From Paraburkholderia phenoliruptrix (GTDB taxonomy: Bacteria; Pseudomonadota; Gammaproteobacteria; Burkholderiales; Burkholderiaceae): a stretch of 64,000 nucleotides of DNA. Positions 43,469-53,920 of the stretch are shown piece after piece; the stretch's first letter is position 1; each line of letters begins with the position of its first letter. The position numbers and the translations under genes are program-made. The notes under the pieces are model-generated. The model searched no databases. It had not been told where the DNA came from and was given only the letters and a program-made list of their open reading frames with translations. Location of the stretch: positions 1 to 64,000 of the forward strand of contig NZ_JAEUAV010000021.1 in NCBI RefSeq assembly GCF_019511605.1, in the 5' to 3' direction.

Positions 43469-44710
43469 CTAAGCGCGCCCGAAGATACCGATGTGGTCGA
43501 TGCTTTCCTCGACGCCCCACAGACCGCCGCCGTTGCCCTGAACGGCGAATCTTGCGCCGTGTACCTGGCGCGGTCCGCATTCGCCACGCAACTGCTCGAC
43601 CAGCTCGAAGATCTGGCCGAGACCTGTCGCGCCGATCGGATGCCCCTTCGATTCAAGGCCGCCCGACGGATTGATCGGCAAACGCCCGCCGAGGCTCGAC
43701 TCGCCGCGCTCGGCCATCACTCCGCTTTCGCCCGGCTTGCACAAGCCGAGGTTCTCGCACAGCGCGATTTCGCCGATTGACGACGCGTCGTGCAATTCCG
43801 CCACGTTGATGTCCTCGGGCCCGATACCCGCTTCCTCGTAAGCGAGCTTCGCCGCGTGTACCGTGATGTGGTTCGCGAGATCGTCGCCTGCGCGCTGGGA
43901 CGCCGAGCGCACGATGGTCGCGAGCACGCGTACCGCGCGGCTGCGATTGAAACCGTAGCGCTTGAGGGCGGACTCCGTGCAGACAATCGCCGCGGCCGCG
44001 CCGTCCGAAATAGGCGAGCACATGGGCAATGTGAGCGGAAAGGTGATAGGCGGCGCCGCGAGAATTTCTTCGACGGACATCGCCTTACGGTATTGCGAAC
44101 GCTCGTTGTGCACCGAGTGGCCGTGGTTCTTCGACGAGACCGCCGCGAACTGCCGCTGCGTAATGCCGTGCCGAGCCATCAACTGGCGGCCGATGCCCGC
44201 ATAAACGTCCATGAACACGCTGTACGGTTTGTCCGATGTGGAACCCGGCGGGGGCGTGACGCCCTTGCCCAGTTCAACCATTTGCGCGGCGTTCGCCTCG
44301 GCCGTCTCCACGTCCCACGCCGAATCGAACACGGAGAACATGCGCGCCTTGTCGTGCGAATACATTTTTTCCGCGCCCACGGCGAGCACCACGTCCGCCA
44401 TGCCGGCGCGCAGTTGTGTCACCGCGAGATGGAATGCGCTGCTCGCCGACGCGCACGCGCTTTCGACGTTGTGAATCGGAATGCCGCCCAGGCCGAGCGG
44501 GATCAGCGCGACCTGGCCGCGGATCATGTGCTGCCCCTGCATGTGCCCTTGCGTCGTATTGCCGAAATACGCCGCCTCGATCCATTTGCGCTCGCAACCG
44601 GCGTCCTTGAGCGCGTCTTCGACGGCCCAGGCGGTCAGTTGCTTGACCGACTTGTCCAGATGGCGGCCAAACGGCGTCATGCCCACGCCCACGATGTAGA
44701 TGTTTTCCAT
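43469..44710 (-). CDS. Thiolase-family acyl-CoA acetyltransferase
   Basis: The 413-residue protein has the nucleophilic cysteine in NVESACASAS, ELHDASSIGE and SGGLESKGHPIGATG. The C-terminal CxG motif of classical thiolases is absent, as in the SCP2-type family. It ends 23 bp before the downstream dehydrogenase start. A second thiolase for a chain with alternating methyl branches would need different specificity; that is an inference. Confidence 0.86.
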   Translation of the reverse strand: MENIYIVGVGMTPFGRHLDKSVKQLTAWAVEDALKDAGCERKWIEAAYFGNTTQGHMQGQHMIRGQVALIPLGLGGIPIHNVESACASASSAFHLAVTQLRAGMADVVLAVGAEKMYSHDKARMFSVFDSAWDVETAEANAAQMVELGKGVTPPPGSTSDKPYSVFMDVYAGIGRQLMARHGITQRQFAAVSSKNHGHSVHNERSQYRKAMSVEEILAAPPITFPLTLPMCSPISDGAAAAIVCTESALKRYGFNRSRAVRVLATIVRSASQRAGDDLANHITVHAAKLAYEEAGIGPEDINVAELHDASSIGEIALCENLGLCKPGESGVMAERGESSLGGRLPINPSGGLESKGHPIGATGLGQIFELVEQLRGECGPRQVHGARFAVQGNGGGLWGVEESIDHIGIFGRA

Positions 44711-44746
44711 GGTCTTTGCTTCGAGTTCGTATCGGTTAGCTGAGCC

Positions 44747-45517
44747 TCAGCAGCCTTTGAACTGCGGTTCGCGTTTTTCGGCGAATGCCCGCAGTCCTTC
44801 CTGAACGTCGTACGAGCGCTGGTGATTGCGCAGTTCCAGCAGCTCGTGGCGCAGCGCGTCTGCCGCTGTTTTGTCCGCGGCTTCGTTGGCGACGCGTTTC
44901 ATGCGCGCGAGGACCAGCGGGCTCTTTTTCGCGAGACGGTCTGCGAGCGCCTGGGCGCGCGGCTTCAATTCGGAGTCCGGCAGCACCTCGTTGACGAGAC
45001 CGTGCAATTTCAATTCGGCAGCGCTCATTGAGTCGCCCGTGAAGAGGAGATAGCGAGCGACGTTGGCCGGCACTTTGCGCGGCAGGATAGCGGCGCCGCC
45101 CGCACCCGGAAACACGCCGAAATTCGAATGTGCGTCGCCAAGGCGGGCGGAGTCTGCAGCAAGCACGAGGTCGCATGCGAGCACGACTTCCAGACCGCCC
45201 GCCAGTGCGATACCGTTGACGGCCGCGATGACCGGCTTCGGAAACGCCCGCAACGTGTCGAAGAACTCGACGATCAGTTCGAGAAACTCGCGCTTTTCGG
45301 GGCATGGCGGCTCCGCCGCCTCGATCAGATCCGCGCCCGCGCAGAATGCGCGCCCGTTGCCCGTCAACACGACGACGCGCACCGCGTCGTCATTGCGCCA
45401 TGCATTGAGTTGCGCGGTCAGCCCCGTCGCCATTTCGCGATTGAGGCTGTTCATTGCGGCTGGCCGGTCCATCGTCAACCAGCCGACCGAACCCACCACC
45501 GTCTGCGAATAACTCAT
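44747..45517 (-). CDS. Enoyl-CoA hydratase/isomerase (crotonase family)
   Basis: The 256-residue protein has the oxyanion-hole region NGRAFCAGADL and the second glycine-rich segment ALAGGLEVVLACDLVLA of crotonases. The usual catalytic glutamates are not obvious. It probably hydrates S-specific enoyl-CoAs, complementing the R-specific MaoC. It is first in a three-gene unit transcribed away from the MalT-type regulator; the shared gap holds palindrome site 2. Confidence 0.87.
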   Translation of the reverse strand: MSYSQTVVGSVGWLTMDRPAAMNSLNREMATGLTAQLNAWRNDDAVRVVVLTGNGRAFCAGADLIEAAEPPCPEKREFLELIVEFFDTLRAFPKPVIAAVNGIALAGGLEVVLACDLVLAADSARLGDAHSNFGVFPGAGGAAILPRKVPANVARYLLFTGDSMSAAELKLHGLVNEVLPDSELKPRAQALADRLAKKSPLVLARMKRVANEAADKTAADALRHELLELRNHQRSYDVQEGLRAFAEKREPQFKGC

Positions 45518-45595
45518 CTCCCCTCCGGATGTTGACGAACGCCATTGCCTGACGTTGCGGTTGTGATAAGTTAGGTCCGGCCATCCTATTAATCA

Positions 45596-45612
45596 CCCCT
45601 CATTGTGAGGGG
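45596..45612. promoter_or_regulatory. CCCCT-N7-AGGGG palindrome, site 2 (divergent promoter)
   Basis: CCCCT-CATTGTG-AGGGG lies in the 186-bp gap between the hydratase gene (79 bp away) and the MalT-type regulator gene (92 bp away). A site in the regulator's own promoter region would allow autoregulation. Confidence 0.7.
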
Positions 45613-45703
45613 GCCATTTGCAGCCGCAGATAGGCGAAGGTGGAGGGCAAAGACGGAGGCGCAGCGCCGCCCGTCTGCCGCCATGCATTGACCGTGTGAC
45701 TCC

Positions 45704-48406
45704 TTGAATACGCCCTTTATCAAACATCTGGTTTCTACCAGGTTCTCGCCGCCGCGCATCGGCGCAAAGCACGTCGAGCGCACTGATCTGCTCGCGCAAC
45801 TCGAGCGCATGCAGCACTGCCGGCTTGCGCTCGTCACGGGCAGCGCGGGCTATGGCAAGACCACGCTGCTTGCGCAGTGGCGCCAGACATGTCTGAAGGC
45901 AGGCGCGGAAGTCGCGTGGCTGTCGCTCACTGCAGACGACAAGGGCTACATCGCTTTTTGCACCGCGCTGTTCGCTGCCATGCAGCGCGGCGGTATTCCT
46001 GTCGAAATGGACTTGCCGCTCGAAGAAGCGAGTGCACCGGCAATGGACGCGTCCATTGCCACGATCGTCGAGGCAGCGCTCGATCTGCCCAAAGACCTTT
46101 ATCTGATCATCGACGATTACCATTACGTCGAGGCGCCGCTCGCGCACCGGTTCATGCAGAAGCTGCTCGATCACGGCCCGGGCAACCTGCATCTGGTGAT
46201 CGCCTCGCGCGTCGCACCGCCGCTCGGGCTGAGCCGGCTGCGCATGATGGATCAGATTGTCGAGGTGGATAGCGCGGCGCTGCCGTTCGACCTGCCGGAA
46301 ACGCGCGCTTTCATCGACGAAAACCTCGGGCCCGGCAAGCTCAACGCAGACGAGCTCACGCTCATCCACGAACTGACGAGCGGTTGGCCTTCGTGCATAC
46401 AGCTTATCGCGATCATGCTGAAAAACCGGCCCGAAACGCGGGCCACGCTGCATGATCTCGTCTGGCGCTCGAGCGATCTGCAAACGTATCTGAGCGAAGA
46501 AGTCATGGCGTATCTGCCGGTGGAACTCACCACATTCGCCGAAGCGCTGTCCGTGTTTCGCCGCTTCAGTGCGCCGCTCGCGCGCCATGTCACGCACAAC
46601 GCGAATACGGCTCAACTGCTCAAGCGCATGGAAGACGAGAATCTGCTCATCATGCGTGTGGATTCCGACGACCGCCTGAGCTGGTTCCGCTTTCATCCGC
46701 TGTTCGGCGAATATCTGACAACGCGGCTCGCGGGGCGCGACCCGGCTGCGGTGCGCGACCTGCACAGGCGGGCGGCTCAATGGTTCGCCGAGCACGGTCT
46801 GCTCGTAGAGGCCGTGAGGCACGCCAGCATCGGCGAAGACGTGGGGTTTGCGGCCGCCGTCATAGAGCGCGCTGCGCCTGCCACCTGGAGCCTCGAATAT
46901 CTGGGGCCAACGCTTCATCTGCTGGAGCATCTGCCGGAAGACATCCTGCTCACGCATCAACGGCTGCTGTTCATCGCGTGCCTTGCGGTGGCTTTGACCA
47001 CGCGGCCCGTGAAAGCCAAGGCGTGGCTCGCGCAGCTGCAATCGCGCGCGTCCTCAGGCGATCCCGAGGTCGCGCACAGCATCCCGCTGATCAGTGCGGC
47101 CATTGCATTCCAGCAGGACGACTCGCAGCGCATGATCGATCTGCTCGAACCGCATCGCGACGTGCCGCTGGAAAATCCGTTTCTCGAATACATGCGCCTC
47201 GCCGCGCTAAGCGCGGCTTACGGCGCGGCAGGCCGATACGCGGATGCAAAACGTCTGTTCGACACGCACCCCATTCCGCCCACCGACGAGCATAACGACA
47301 TGGCTCTCGTGGCCCAGGCAACGCACGCGTCGGCATTGCTGCTGCAGGGCCATGCGCGCGAAGCCGAGCGCGTGGGCTCGGCCCTGCTGACTCGCTCCAT
47401 TCAGGCAGTCGGCCGCTATTCGATCAGCGCGAACATCTGTGCGAGCGTGCTTGCTGACGTCTACTACGAACTGGATCGTATCGACGACGCCCGCGAAACC
47501 ATCGCCAATCGCCGTGGCCTGCTGCAATCGTCGGGACCTGACGTGATGATCCGCACGTCGTTGTGCCGTGCGCGGCTCGACCTGCTGCAGGAAAGCGCGG
47601 ACGCGGCCCTGGCTTTCTTGCGGCATCAGGTGGCGCACCTGCGCAGCATGCGTCAGATGCGGGCTGTCGCTCACATGCTGGCCGAGCAGGTCAGGGTGTT
47701 GCTCGTCAAGGCAGACCGCGCGCAGGCGCACGAGGCCTACCTGTCGCTAGAGGAACTGGCGCTGGCGTATCCGGCGGAACAGGGCTTCCGGGCAGAAATT
47801 CCCGCCATCGCAGCGCTGGCAAAGGCACGGCTGTTACGCGACGAGCAACCGGAGACAGCATTGCGCGCGCTGCAGGTGACGCGCAGTCATGCCGAGGCGT
47901 TCGGCAGAGGCCGGTTGACTGCACTGACGGACCTGCTTTCGGCCATTATCTTCGCCGACCAGAAAAGCGCTGACGACGCCCAGGTGTGCCTCGCAAGAAG
48001 TGTGGAAGCCGCGCAGCGACTTGGCCTCGTGCGTACCTTCATCGACGAAGGGCCGCCGGCCGGCAAGCTGCTGGCCAGCATGGTGCGCGAGAGAAAACTG
48101 GACGGGGCCGCGCTGCGCTACGCGACCGAACTGCTGGACAAATTCCCCGAGGCGGCCGTTCCCGACGGCACGGCAGGCAGCGTGCGTCGGAATGGAGGGT
48201 CGAAGCTGCAGCCAGTGCTGACACAGCGCGAAGTCGAAATCATCGGCCTCGTAGCACAGGCGATGTCGAACAAGCGCATCGCCCTCTCGCTCAATATCAC
48301 GCTAGAGACGGTCAAATGGAATTTGCGGAACATTTTCGGCAAGCTCGGCGTGTCGAGCCGCTATGACGCAATGGTGTGGGCGCGCAAGCATGACCTGATT
48401 GAATAG
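45704..48406 (+). CDS. MalT-type (LAL) LuxR-family transcriptional regulator
   Basis: The 900-residue protein has an NTPase domain with Walker A GSAGYGKT (46-53) and Walker B LIIDDYHY (about 128-135), a tetratricopeptide-like middle and a C-terminal LuxR helix-turn-helix (LTQREVEIIGLVAQAMSNKRIALSLNITLETVKWNLRNIFGKLGV). The family senses a small inducer and activates neighbouring catabolic operons. Only TTG 45704 fits the N-terminal family pattern; a TGA lies five codons upstream. It is the only regulator in the 23-kb region and the likely binder of the four palindromes. Confidence 0.9.
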   Translation: MNTPFIKHLVSTRFSPPRIGAKHVERTDLLAQLERMQHCRLALVTGSAGYGKTTLLAQWRQTCLKAGAEVAWLSLTADDKGYIAFCTALFAAMQRGGIPVEMDLPLEEASAPAMDASIATIVEAALDLPKDLYLIIDDYHYVEAPLAHRFMQKLLDHGPGNLHLVIASRVAPPLGLSRLRMMDQIVEVDSAALPFDLPETRAFIDENLGPGKLNADELTLIHELTSGWPSCIQLIAIMLKNRPETRATLHDLVWRSSDLQTYLSEEVMAYLPVELTTFAEALSVFRRFSAPLARHVTHNANTAQLLKRMEDENLLIMRVDSDDRLSWFRFHPLFGEYLTTRLAGRDPAAVRDLHRRAAQWFAEHGLLVEAVRHASIGEDVGFAAAVIERAAPATWSLEYLGPTLHLLEHLPEDILLTHQRLLFIACLAVALTTRPVKAKAWLAQLQSRASSGDPEVAHSIPLISAAIAFQQDDSQRMIDLLEPHRDVPLENPFLEYMRLAALSAAYGAAGRYADAKRLFDTHPIPPTDEHNDMALVAQATHASALLLQGHAREAERVGSALLTRSIQAVGRYSISANICASVLADVYYELDRIDDARETIANRRGLLQSSGPDVMIRTSLCRARLDLLQESADAALAFLRHQVAHLRSMRQMRAVAHMLAEQVRVLLVKADRAQAHEAYLSLEELALAYPAEQGFRAEIPAIAALAKARLLRDEQPETALRALQVTRSHAEAFGRGRLTALTDLLSAIIFADQKSADDAQVCLARSVEAAQRLGLVRTFIDEGPPAGKLLASMVRERKLDGAALRYATELLDKFPEAAVPDGTAGSVRRNGGSKLQPVLTQREVEIIGLVAQAMSNKRIALSLNITLETVKWNLRNIFGKLGVSSRYDAMVWARKHDLIE

Positions 48407-48419
48407 CATGTGAGTGCTC

Positions 48420-50108
48420 TCAACGTTCTTCCACGACGACAGTCTGCCCAAGCTCGGCCCATGCCCTGGCGAGCGGCAGGTATCGTTCCTCGATCGCTTT
48501 GCGCCGCGTTTTCATGGTCGGCGTGAGGAGGCCGTTGCTGGCTGTCCACGGCTCCTTCATGAGCACGACGAACTCCAGCTTCTCATGGGCTTCCAGTTCG
48601 TGGTTCGCACGATCGAGCAACGCTTGCATCTGCTCGCACAGCGCGTGACGTGCTTCGGCGTTCTCGAGCTCGACCCTCGCGGCGGGCGACATCAACAGCA
48701 ACGCGAAGGGCTGCGCATGGCCGTGGCCCATCACGCAGGCCGCATCCACTTTCGGATGGCTCAGCCGGTTCTCGATCGACGAGGGCGCAACGTATTTGCC
48801 CTTGCTCGTCTTGAAGATTTCCTTCACGCGCCCCGTGATTTTCAGACGACCTAGCTCGTCCAGCTCTCCGCAGTCGCCCGTTCTGAAGAAGCCGTCTGCG
48901 GTCATGCTCTGCGCCGTCAACTCCGGCTCGCGGTAATAGCCAAGCATCATGGTCGGCGCCTTGAGCACGATCTCGCCGCCTTCGTCGATGCGACACTCGA
49001 CGCCAGGCATAGCCTGCCCTGAGTAACCCACCCTGACCTGACCCGGCCGGCTGTAGTGCGAGTATGAAAAGTTCTCCGTCATGCCGTACACGTCGAGCAG
49101 TTCCAGACCAAGCGCGCGATACCAGTCGATAATCTCCGCAGGCAGCGGGGCGGAGCCTGTGAATGCCAGCCGCGTCTGGTCGAGCCCGAGCATGGCGAGG
49201 ACCTGCTTTTTGAGCGCGTCGGCTTCGGGCGCTGTCGTATGCAACAGCGCCTGCTCGCTCGCACCGAGCCGCGCGCACACCGCCTGGTAGAATTTTGTCC
49301 ACAACCGCGGCATCGAGATGAACACCGTAGGCCGCGCGCGATGCAGATCCTCCGTGAAGCTCGCGAGGCTGTCATTGAAGAAGACGCGAAAGCCGTGACA
49401 CAGCGAATTCGACTCGACAAACGAGCGCTCGGCCGTATGCGCGAGCGGCAGATAAGAAAGCACGCGGTCGCCAGGGCGGAAATCGCAGAATTTGCCGGCC
49501 GCAAGCGCATAGTCGTGCATCGTGCCGAAGCTATGCATCACGCCTTTGGGCCGGCCGGTGCTGCCCGACGTATAGATGATCGTGGCGAGATGCTGAGGCT
49601 CGGGCAAATGCACGTCGCACAACGGCGAGTGCTGGGCCATGATGGTTTCCCAAGCCAGCGCACCCGGCAGGGGCGGTGACATCGGCAGGCTCACGAGGCG
49701 CACATGCGCGGGCACGATGTCGCTCACAGCGTCCCAGCAATCGGTCTGGCCGTCCAGCTTGCCGACCAGCAGCAAGCGCACGTCGCTGTGTTCGAGAATG
49801 TATCGCGCCGTCGCCGCGCTGATGCCCGGATACAGCGGCACGGACACGTGGCCGGCCAGCCAGATCGCGAGGTCGGCGATGAGCCAGTGGGCGCTGTTCT
49901 TTCCCACGATCGACACCGCGCTGTTCGGCGCAAGGTCCTGCGAGCGCAGCCATGCCGCCATGCGCCGCGCTTCGTCGCCCACTCGCCGCCAGGTGTAATC
50001 CACCATGCGGCCGTCCGGCAACGGCTCCGTGAGATAGACCGCATCGGGCTGCACGTTCTCCCAGTGCAGAAACCGGTGCACCAGCGTGCTTGTGTGTTTA
50101 CCGCTCAT
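48420..50108 (-). CDS. AMP-forming acyl-CoA synthetase (long-chain type)
   Basis: The 562-residue adenylate-forming enzyme has the P-loop-like YTSGSTGRPKG, YGMTENFSYS and the hinge GRLKITGRVKEIFKTSKGKY. It activates a free acid to acyl-CoA. ATG 50108 has GGAG 6 bp upstream; an in-frame GTG at 50120 overlaps that site. It is last in the five-gene operon with DUF1302, DUF1329, YCF48 and MMPL proteins, which suggests uptake of a hydrophobic acid followed by activation. Confidence 0.9.
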   Translation of the reverse strand: MSGKHTSTLVHRFLHWENVQPDAVYLTEPLPDGRMVDYTWRRVGDEARRMAAWLRSQDLAPNSAVSIVGKNSAHWLIADLAIWLAGHVSVPLYPGISAATARYILEHSDVRLLLVGKLDGQTDCWDAVSDIVPAHVRLVSLPMSPPLPGALAWETIMAQHSPLCDVHLPEPQHLATIIYTSGSTGRPKGVMHSFGTMHDYALAAGKFCDFRPGDRVLSYLPLAHTAERSFVESNSLCHGFRVFFNDSLASFTEDLHRARPTVFISMPRLWTKFYQAVCARLGASEQALLHTTAPEADALKKQVLAMLGLDQTRLAFTGSAPLPAEIIDWYRALGLELLDVYGMTENFSYSHYSRPGQVRVGYSGQAMPGVECRIDEGGEIVLKAPTMMLGYYREPELTAQSMTADGFFRTGDCGELDELGRLKITGRVKEIFKTSKGKYVAPSSIENRLSHPKVDAACVMGHGHAQPFALLLMSPAARVELENAEARHALCEQMQALLDRANHELEAHEKLEFVVLMKEPWTASNGLLTPTMKTRRKAIEERYLPLARAWAELGQTVVVEER

Positions 50109-50190
50109 TCGTGTCTCCACCGTTTATATCTAGCCTGGCAACAGGCTTTGACTCGCATGTTGCCACTCACACCGCGAGAGTCTGCACTTT

Positions 50191-52623
50191 TCACTGCGGC
50201 TTCTCCGCCATGCGGCCTTCCGCGAGCGCCTTTTTCTTCGCTGCCGCTTTTTCCGGGCAAAGGAAAAAGTGGGACAACGCCGGGATCAGCACGAGCGCGC
50301 CGATCATGTTCCAGACGAACATGAACGTGAGAAGAACGCCCATGTCCGCCTGAAACTTGATGGGCGACCATATCCACGTCAGAACCGCAGACGCGAGCGT
50401 CACGCCGATCAGCGCAATCACCTTTCCGGTGAAGTTCAGGGCCTCGCGATACGCGTCGTCGAGCGAGCGGCCGCGCCGCTGCAACGCCAACTGCACACTC
50501 ACCAGGTATAGCGCATAGTCGACGCCGATGCCCACGCCGAGCGCCGTAACCGGCAGCGTTGCGACCTTTACGCCGATGCCGAGCACGACCATCAGCGCCT
50601 CGCATAATATCGACGTAATCACGAGCGGCACGACGGCGACCACGACCGCACGCCAGCTACGAAACGTGATGAAGCACAGCACGACCACGGCCGCGTACAC
50701 GAGCAGCAGCATTGAACGGTTCGCCTTCTCGACCGCGATATTGGTCGCCGCCTCGATCCCTGCGCTGCCCGCCGCGAGCAGGAATTTTCGCTGTGGCCCG
50801 TCGTGCCGCGCTGCGAACGACTCGACCGCTTTGACCACGCGTTCGAGCGTCTCGGCCCGGTGGTCCGCGAGGTAAGCGACGATGGGCGCAACTGAGCGCG
50901 TATCGTCGACCAGTTCCGGGTTGGCTACATAGGCGTTATTGACAGCTTCGGTCGACACGATGGGATCGCGGCTGAGCGTCATCCAGCGCGGGTCTCCCTC
51001 GAATCCCGCCGCAGTATTGCGGCGGCTCAGGCCGCTAATGGACAGGGTTGTCTGCACGCCCGGCAGGTCGCGCAGTTCCTGTTCGAGGGTGTCCATTTCG
51101 ACCAGCGTCCTGAAGTCGTTGATCTGGCCAGGCGGCGTTCGGGTGATGATGGCGAACTGGTCCGTCGACAGACTGTAGTGCCCGGTGATGTACGCGGTGT
51201 CGCGGTTGTAGACAGAATCGGGCCGCAGTTCGGGCGCGCCGGGGTCCAGGTCGCCGATCTTCAGATGCTGTCCGATAACCAGACCGCCTACGCTCAGCAC
51301 CGCTGCGCACAACACCGCTGCGGCGGCCGGGCCGCGCCGCGTGAATGGCGTGAGCAGCCGGATGAACGAATGATGGTCGCTCGGCCGCACGCTGCGGGCG
51401 GCCGCCTTTGCGTTGACGCCGGTGTAGGAGAGCAGCACCGGCAGGAACACAAGGTTCGTGAAAATCAGTACGGCGACTCCGATGCTCGCCGAGAGCGCGA
51501 GGCCGCGAATCACGGGAATGTCGATCAGCATGAGCACTGCAAAGCCGACGGCATCGGCAAGAAGCGCGGTTAGCCCCGCGACGAAAAGCCGTCTGAACGT
51601 GTATCGGGCGGCCACGTAGCGGTCTGTTCCGCGTGCAATGTCCTGCATGATGCCGTTCATTTTCTGCGCGCCGTGCGACACGCCGATAGCGAAAATCAGA
51701 AACGGGACGAGGATCGAATACGGGTCGAGATCCACGCCCAGCAAATGCACGATACCGAGTTGCCACAACCCGGCCGTCAGCGAACAATAGATGACAAGCG
51801 CCGTGCTGCGCATGCAGCGGGTGTAGGCAAAGATCACGGCGGCCGCGATCACTGCCGCAATCGCAAAGTACACGGCCACCTGCATCAGGCCGTGAATCAG
51901 ATCGCCGACCAGCTGCGCAAAGCCGATCACGTGCATGCGCACATTCTCGCCGGAATACTGCCGGCGGATCTTGTCGATCTCGTCGTGCACTGCGCGCGCG
52001 TCCACGAGGCGGCCGGTGTCCGCGTAACGGTCGAGCAGCGGCACGAAGATCATGCTGGAGCGCAGGTCGTTGCCGACAAGCGCGCCGACAATGCCCGAGC
52101 GCGCCACGTTCGTGCGCAACTGGGCCATGCTCGCCGCGGACCCATCGTAGTTGTCCGGCATCACGGGGCCGCCGCGAAAGCCCTCTTCGGTCACTTCCGT
52201 CCAGCGGACTACGGGCATCCACAGCGATTTCACGAACGAGCGGTCGACGCCCGGAATGAGGTAAATACGGTCGTTAATCTCGCGCAGCGTCTTCAGGTAG
52301 GCGGCGTCGTAGATAGTGCCGTTCGGGTTTTCGACGACGATGCGCACAGAATTGCCGAGCCCCCGCAGAGAACCCATATTGGCCAGATAGTTGTGAATGA
52401 AAGGACTGGACCTGGGCATCATCCTTTCGTAGCTTGCGCTGATGGTGGATTGCGTGGCCAGCAATCCGAGCACGACGGTGAGCAGCGCGCACACGGCCAC
52501 GATCCAGCGCCGGTGATTGAAGATGAGCCGCTCAAGCCGCGAGCCGGAGGCCGTGTCGAACTCCGCAAGATGGCGGATGACCGGCATAGCATCGACGCGT
52601 TCGCCGTCCGATGAAATTCCCAT
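50191..52623 (-). CDS. MMPL/RND-family lipid transporter
   Basis: The 810-residue protein has two sets of six membrane helices with a large periplasmic loop after the first helix, the RND layout of MMPL and hopanoid transporters. IGVDYALYLVS contains the acidic residue of the fourth helix group. It belongs to a recurrent neighbourhood with YCF48, DUF1329 and DUF1302 proteins, where it is thought to move hydrophobic substrates. Direction and substrate cannot be inferred from the sequence. Confidence 0.86.
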   Translation of the reverse strand: MGISSDGERVDAMPVIRHLAEFDTASGSRLERLIFNHRRWIVAVCALLTVVLGLLATQSTISASYERMMPRSSPFIHNYLANMGSLRGLGNSVRIVVENPNGTIYDAAYLKTLREINDRIYLIPGVDRSFVKSLWMPVVRWTEVTEEGFRGGPVMPDNYDGSAASMAQLRTNVARSGIVGALVGNDLRSSMIFVPLLDRYADTGRLVDARAVHDEIDKIRRQYSGENVRMHVIGFAQLVGDLIHGLMQVAVYFAIAAVIAAAVIFAYTRCMRSTALVIYCSLTAGLWQLGIVHLLGVDLDPYSILVPFLIFAIGVSHGAQKMNGIMQDIARGTDRYVAARYTFRRLFVAGLTALLADAVGFAVLMLIDIPVIRGLALSASIGVAVLIFTNLVFLPVLLSYTGVNAKAAARSVRPSDHHSFIRLLTPFTRRGPAAAAVLCAAVLSVGGLVIGQHLKIGDLDPGAPELRPDSVYNRDTAYITGHYSLSTDQFAIITRTPPGQINDFRTLVEMDTLEQELRDLPGVQTTLSISGLSRRNTAAGFEGDPRWMTLSRDPIVSTEAVNNAYVANPELVDDTRSVAPIVAYLADHRAETLERVVKAVESFAARHDGPQRKFLLAAGSAGIEAATNIAVEKANRSMLLLVYAAVVVLCFITFRSWRAVVVAVVPLVITSILCEALMVVLGIGVKVATLPVTALGVGIGVDYALYLVSVQLALQRRGRSLDDAYREALNFTGKVIALIGVTLASAVLTWIWSPIKFQADMGVLLTFMFVWNMIGALVLIPALSHFFLCPEKAAAKKKALAEGRMAEKPQ

Positions 52624-52647
52624 GTTGATCTTCCTGAAGCGAACGAA

Positions 52648-53808
52648 TTACGGAAGCGCGACGGCATGCACGCCGTCCAGTCCGCAGACCACGATCTCAT
52701 GCGCGGAGCGCGGCTGCACACCCGTCGCGGCTACCGGCCGGGTGGCTTTGAGGACATGAAACTCATGCGCGGTTTCGTCCGCGAGCGCGACTTCTCCAGC
52801 CGCCGTGACCAGCACGAACGCCCTCTTCTGCGCAACGTAAGCAGCGGCGGTGACGAGGCCGTGCAACGGACTGTCGACGCGGGTCCAACTCGCGCCGTGG
52901 TCGAGGCTCCGATAGACGGTGCCTTTGAGCCCGTATGCGATCAATACGCCGCCGTTGCCGGCCACGCCGAAGAGGCTGCCCGCGTAGCCCGTTGCGACCG
53001 GGCGGAAAACGCCGGTGTCGTGATCGAGCTTGAAGATGGTTCCCTTTTCGGCCGCTATGAAAACATCGCCCGCTACTTCGCTGATCGATTGCAGATGCAG
53101 GAAGCCAGGATTCTCGATGCGCTCCAGCATGGGAGCCCAGTGCTTGCCGCCGTCGTCCGTGGCAATGGCCATGCCGAACGGTCCCACTGCGATGCCGTGC
53201 AGCGCGTCTTTGAACCACACGCCGAGTAGCGGCAAAGAAGGGCCGGCCTTGTAATTGAGCAGCAACTGGTCGAGATACGGCTTTAGCGCGGCCTCGCCGG
53301 CAGCAATGCGCGTCTTGTAGTGGTCGATCAACGCCTGCTGTGCCGCGCGTCCGTCGAACTGCTTGTTCCACGTGCGGCCGCCGTCCGCGGAATGCAGGAT
53401 CACGCCGTCGTGACCGGTTATCCAGCCGTGCTCGGCGTCGGGAAAACTCAACGCCAGCAAGTCGCTTCTCACCGGGGCCTGCGCTTGCGACCAGGTCCTG
53501 CCGCCGTCGCTCGAGCCGACGATCAGGCCGCGCATGCCGACCGCAATCAGACGTTGCCCGGCAAGCGCGACGGCCATCAATGGCCGCTTTGTGGTGTCGG
53601 CGTGCATCACCGCCTCGCCATCCAATGGATCGACGAACGGATCGCCCGGCGCGGCATGCGGCGCCGCCGCGCCGGCGCCAGTCTGGGCACCGGTCGCTGC
53701 CGGTGCCGCTGCTGTCAGTGTGGGCGACAGCGTGGCAAACAGCGCGGCCAGCAGCGCTGCCGCGAAGACGCGCCCGCAAACGAGGCCCGGATACTTTTGC
53801 TGAAACAT
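52648..53808 (-). CDS. YCF48/BNR-repeat periplasmic protein
   Basis: The 386-residue protein has a signal peptide (AAALLAALFATLSPTLTAAAP) and a beta-propeller of repeats carrying SDGGRTWSQA, SADGGRTWNKQ, TDDGGKHWAP and LDHGASWTRV. These are the BNR/Asp-box repeats of YCF48-type proteins. I start at ATG 53808; ATG 53829 is an alternative. In the same operon as the MMPL transporter, it may assist folding or assembly of the envelope proteins around it. Confidence 0.85.
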   Translation of the reverse strand: MFQQKYPGLVCGRVFAAALLAALFATLSPTLTAAAPAATGAQTGAGAAAPHAAPGDPFVDPLDGEAVMHADTTKRPLMAVALAGQRLIAVGMRGLIVGSSDGGRTWSQAQAPVRSDLLALSFPDAEHGWITGHDGVILHSADGGRTWNKQFDGRAAQQALIDHYKTRIAAGEAALKPYLDQLLLNYKAGPSLPLLGVWFKDALHGIAVGPFGMAIATDDGGKHWAPMLERIENPGFLHLQSISEVAGDVFIAAEKGTIFKLDHDTGVFRPVATGYAGSLFGVAGNGGVLIAYGLKGTVYRSLDHGASWTRVDSPLHGLVTAAAYVAQKRAFVLVTAAGEVALADETAHEFHVLKATRPVAATGVQPRSAHEIVVCGLDGVHAVALP

Positions 53809-53920
53809 GTGCCGCCCTCGGTGATTCATAACCTGTTCCGCACACCCGGCGGGCGTTGCGCAGCTGTTCCGCCCGCCGTCTCGCACCTCGACGATCTGCC
53901 GTGCGGCAGACCGGCACGCA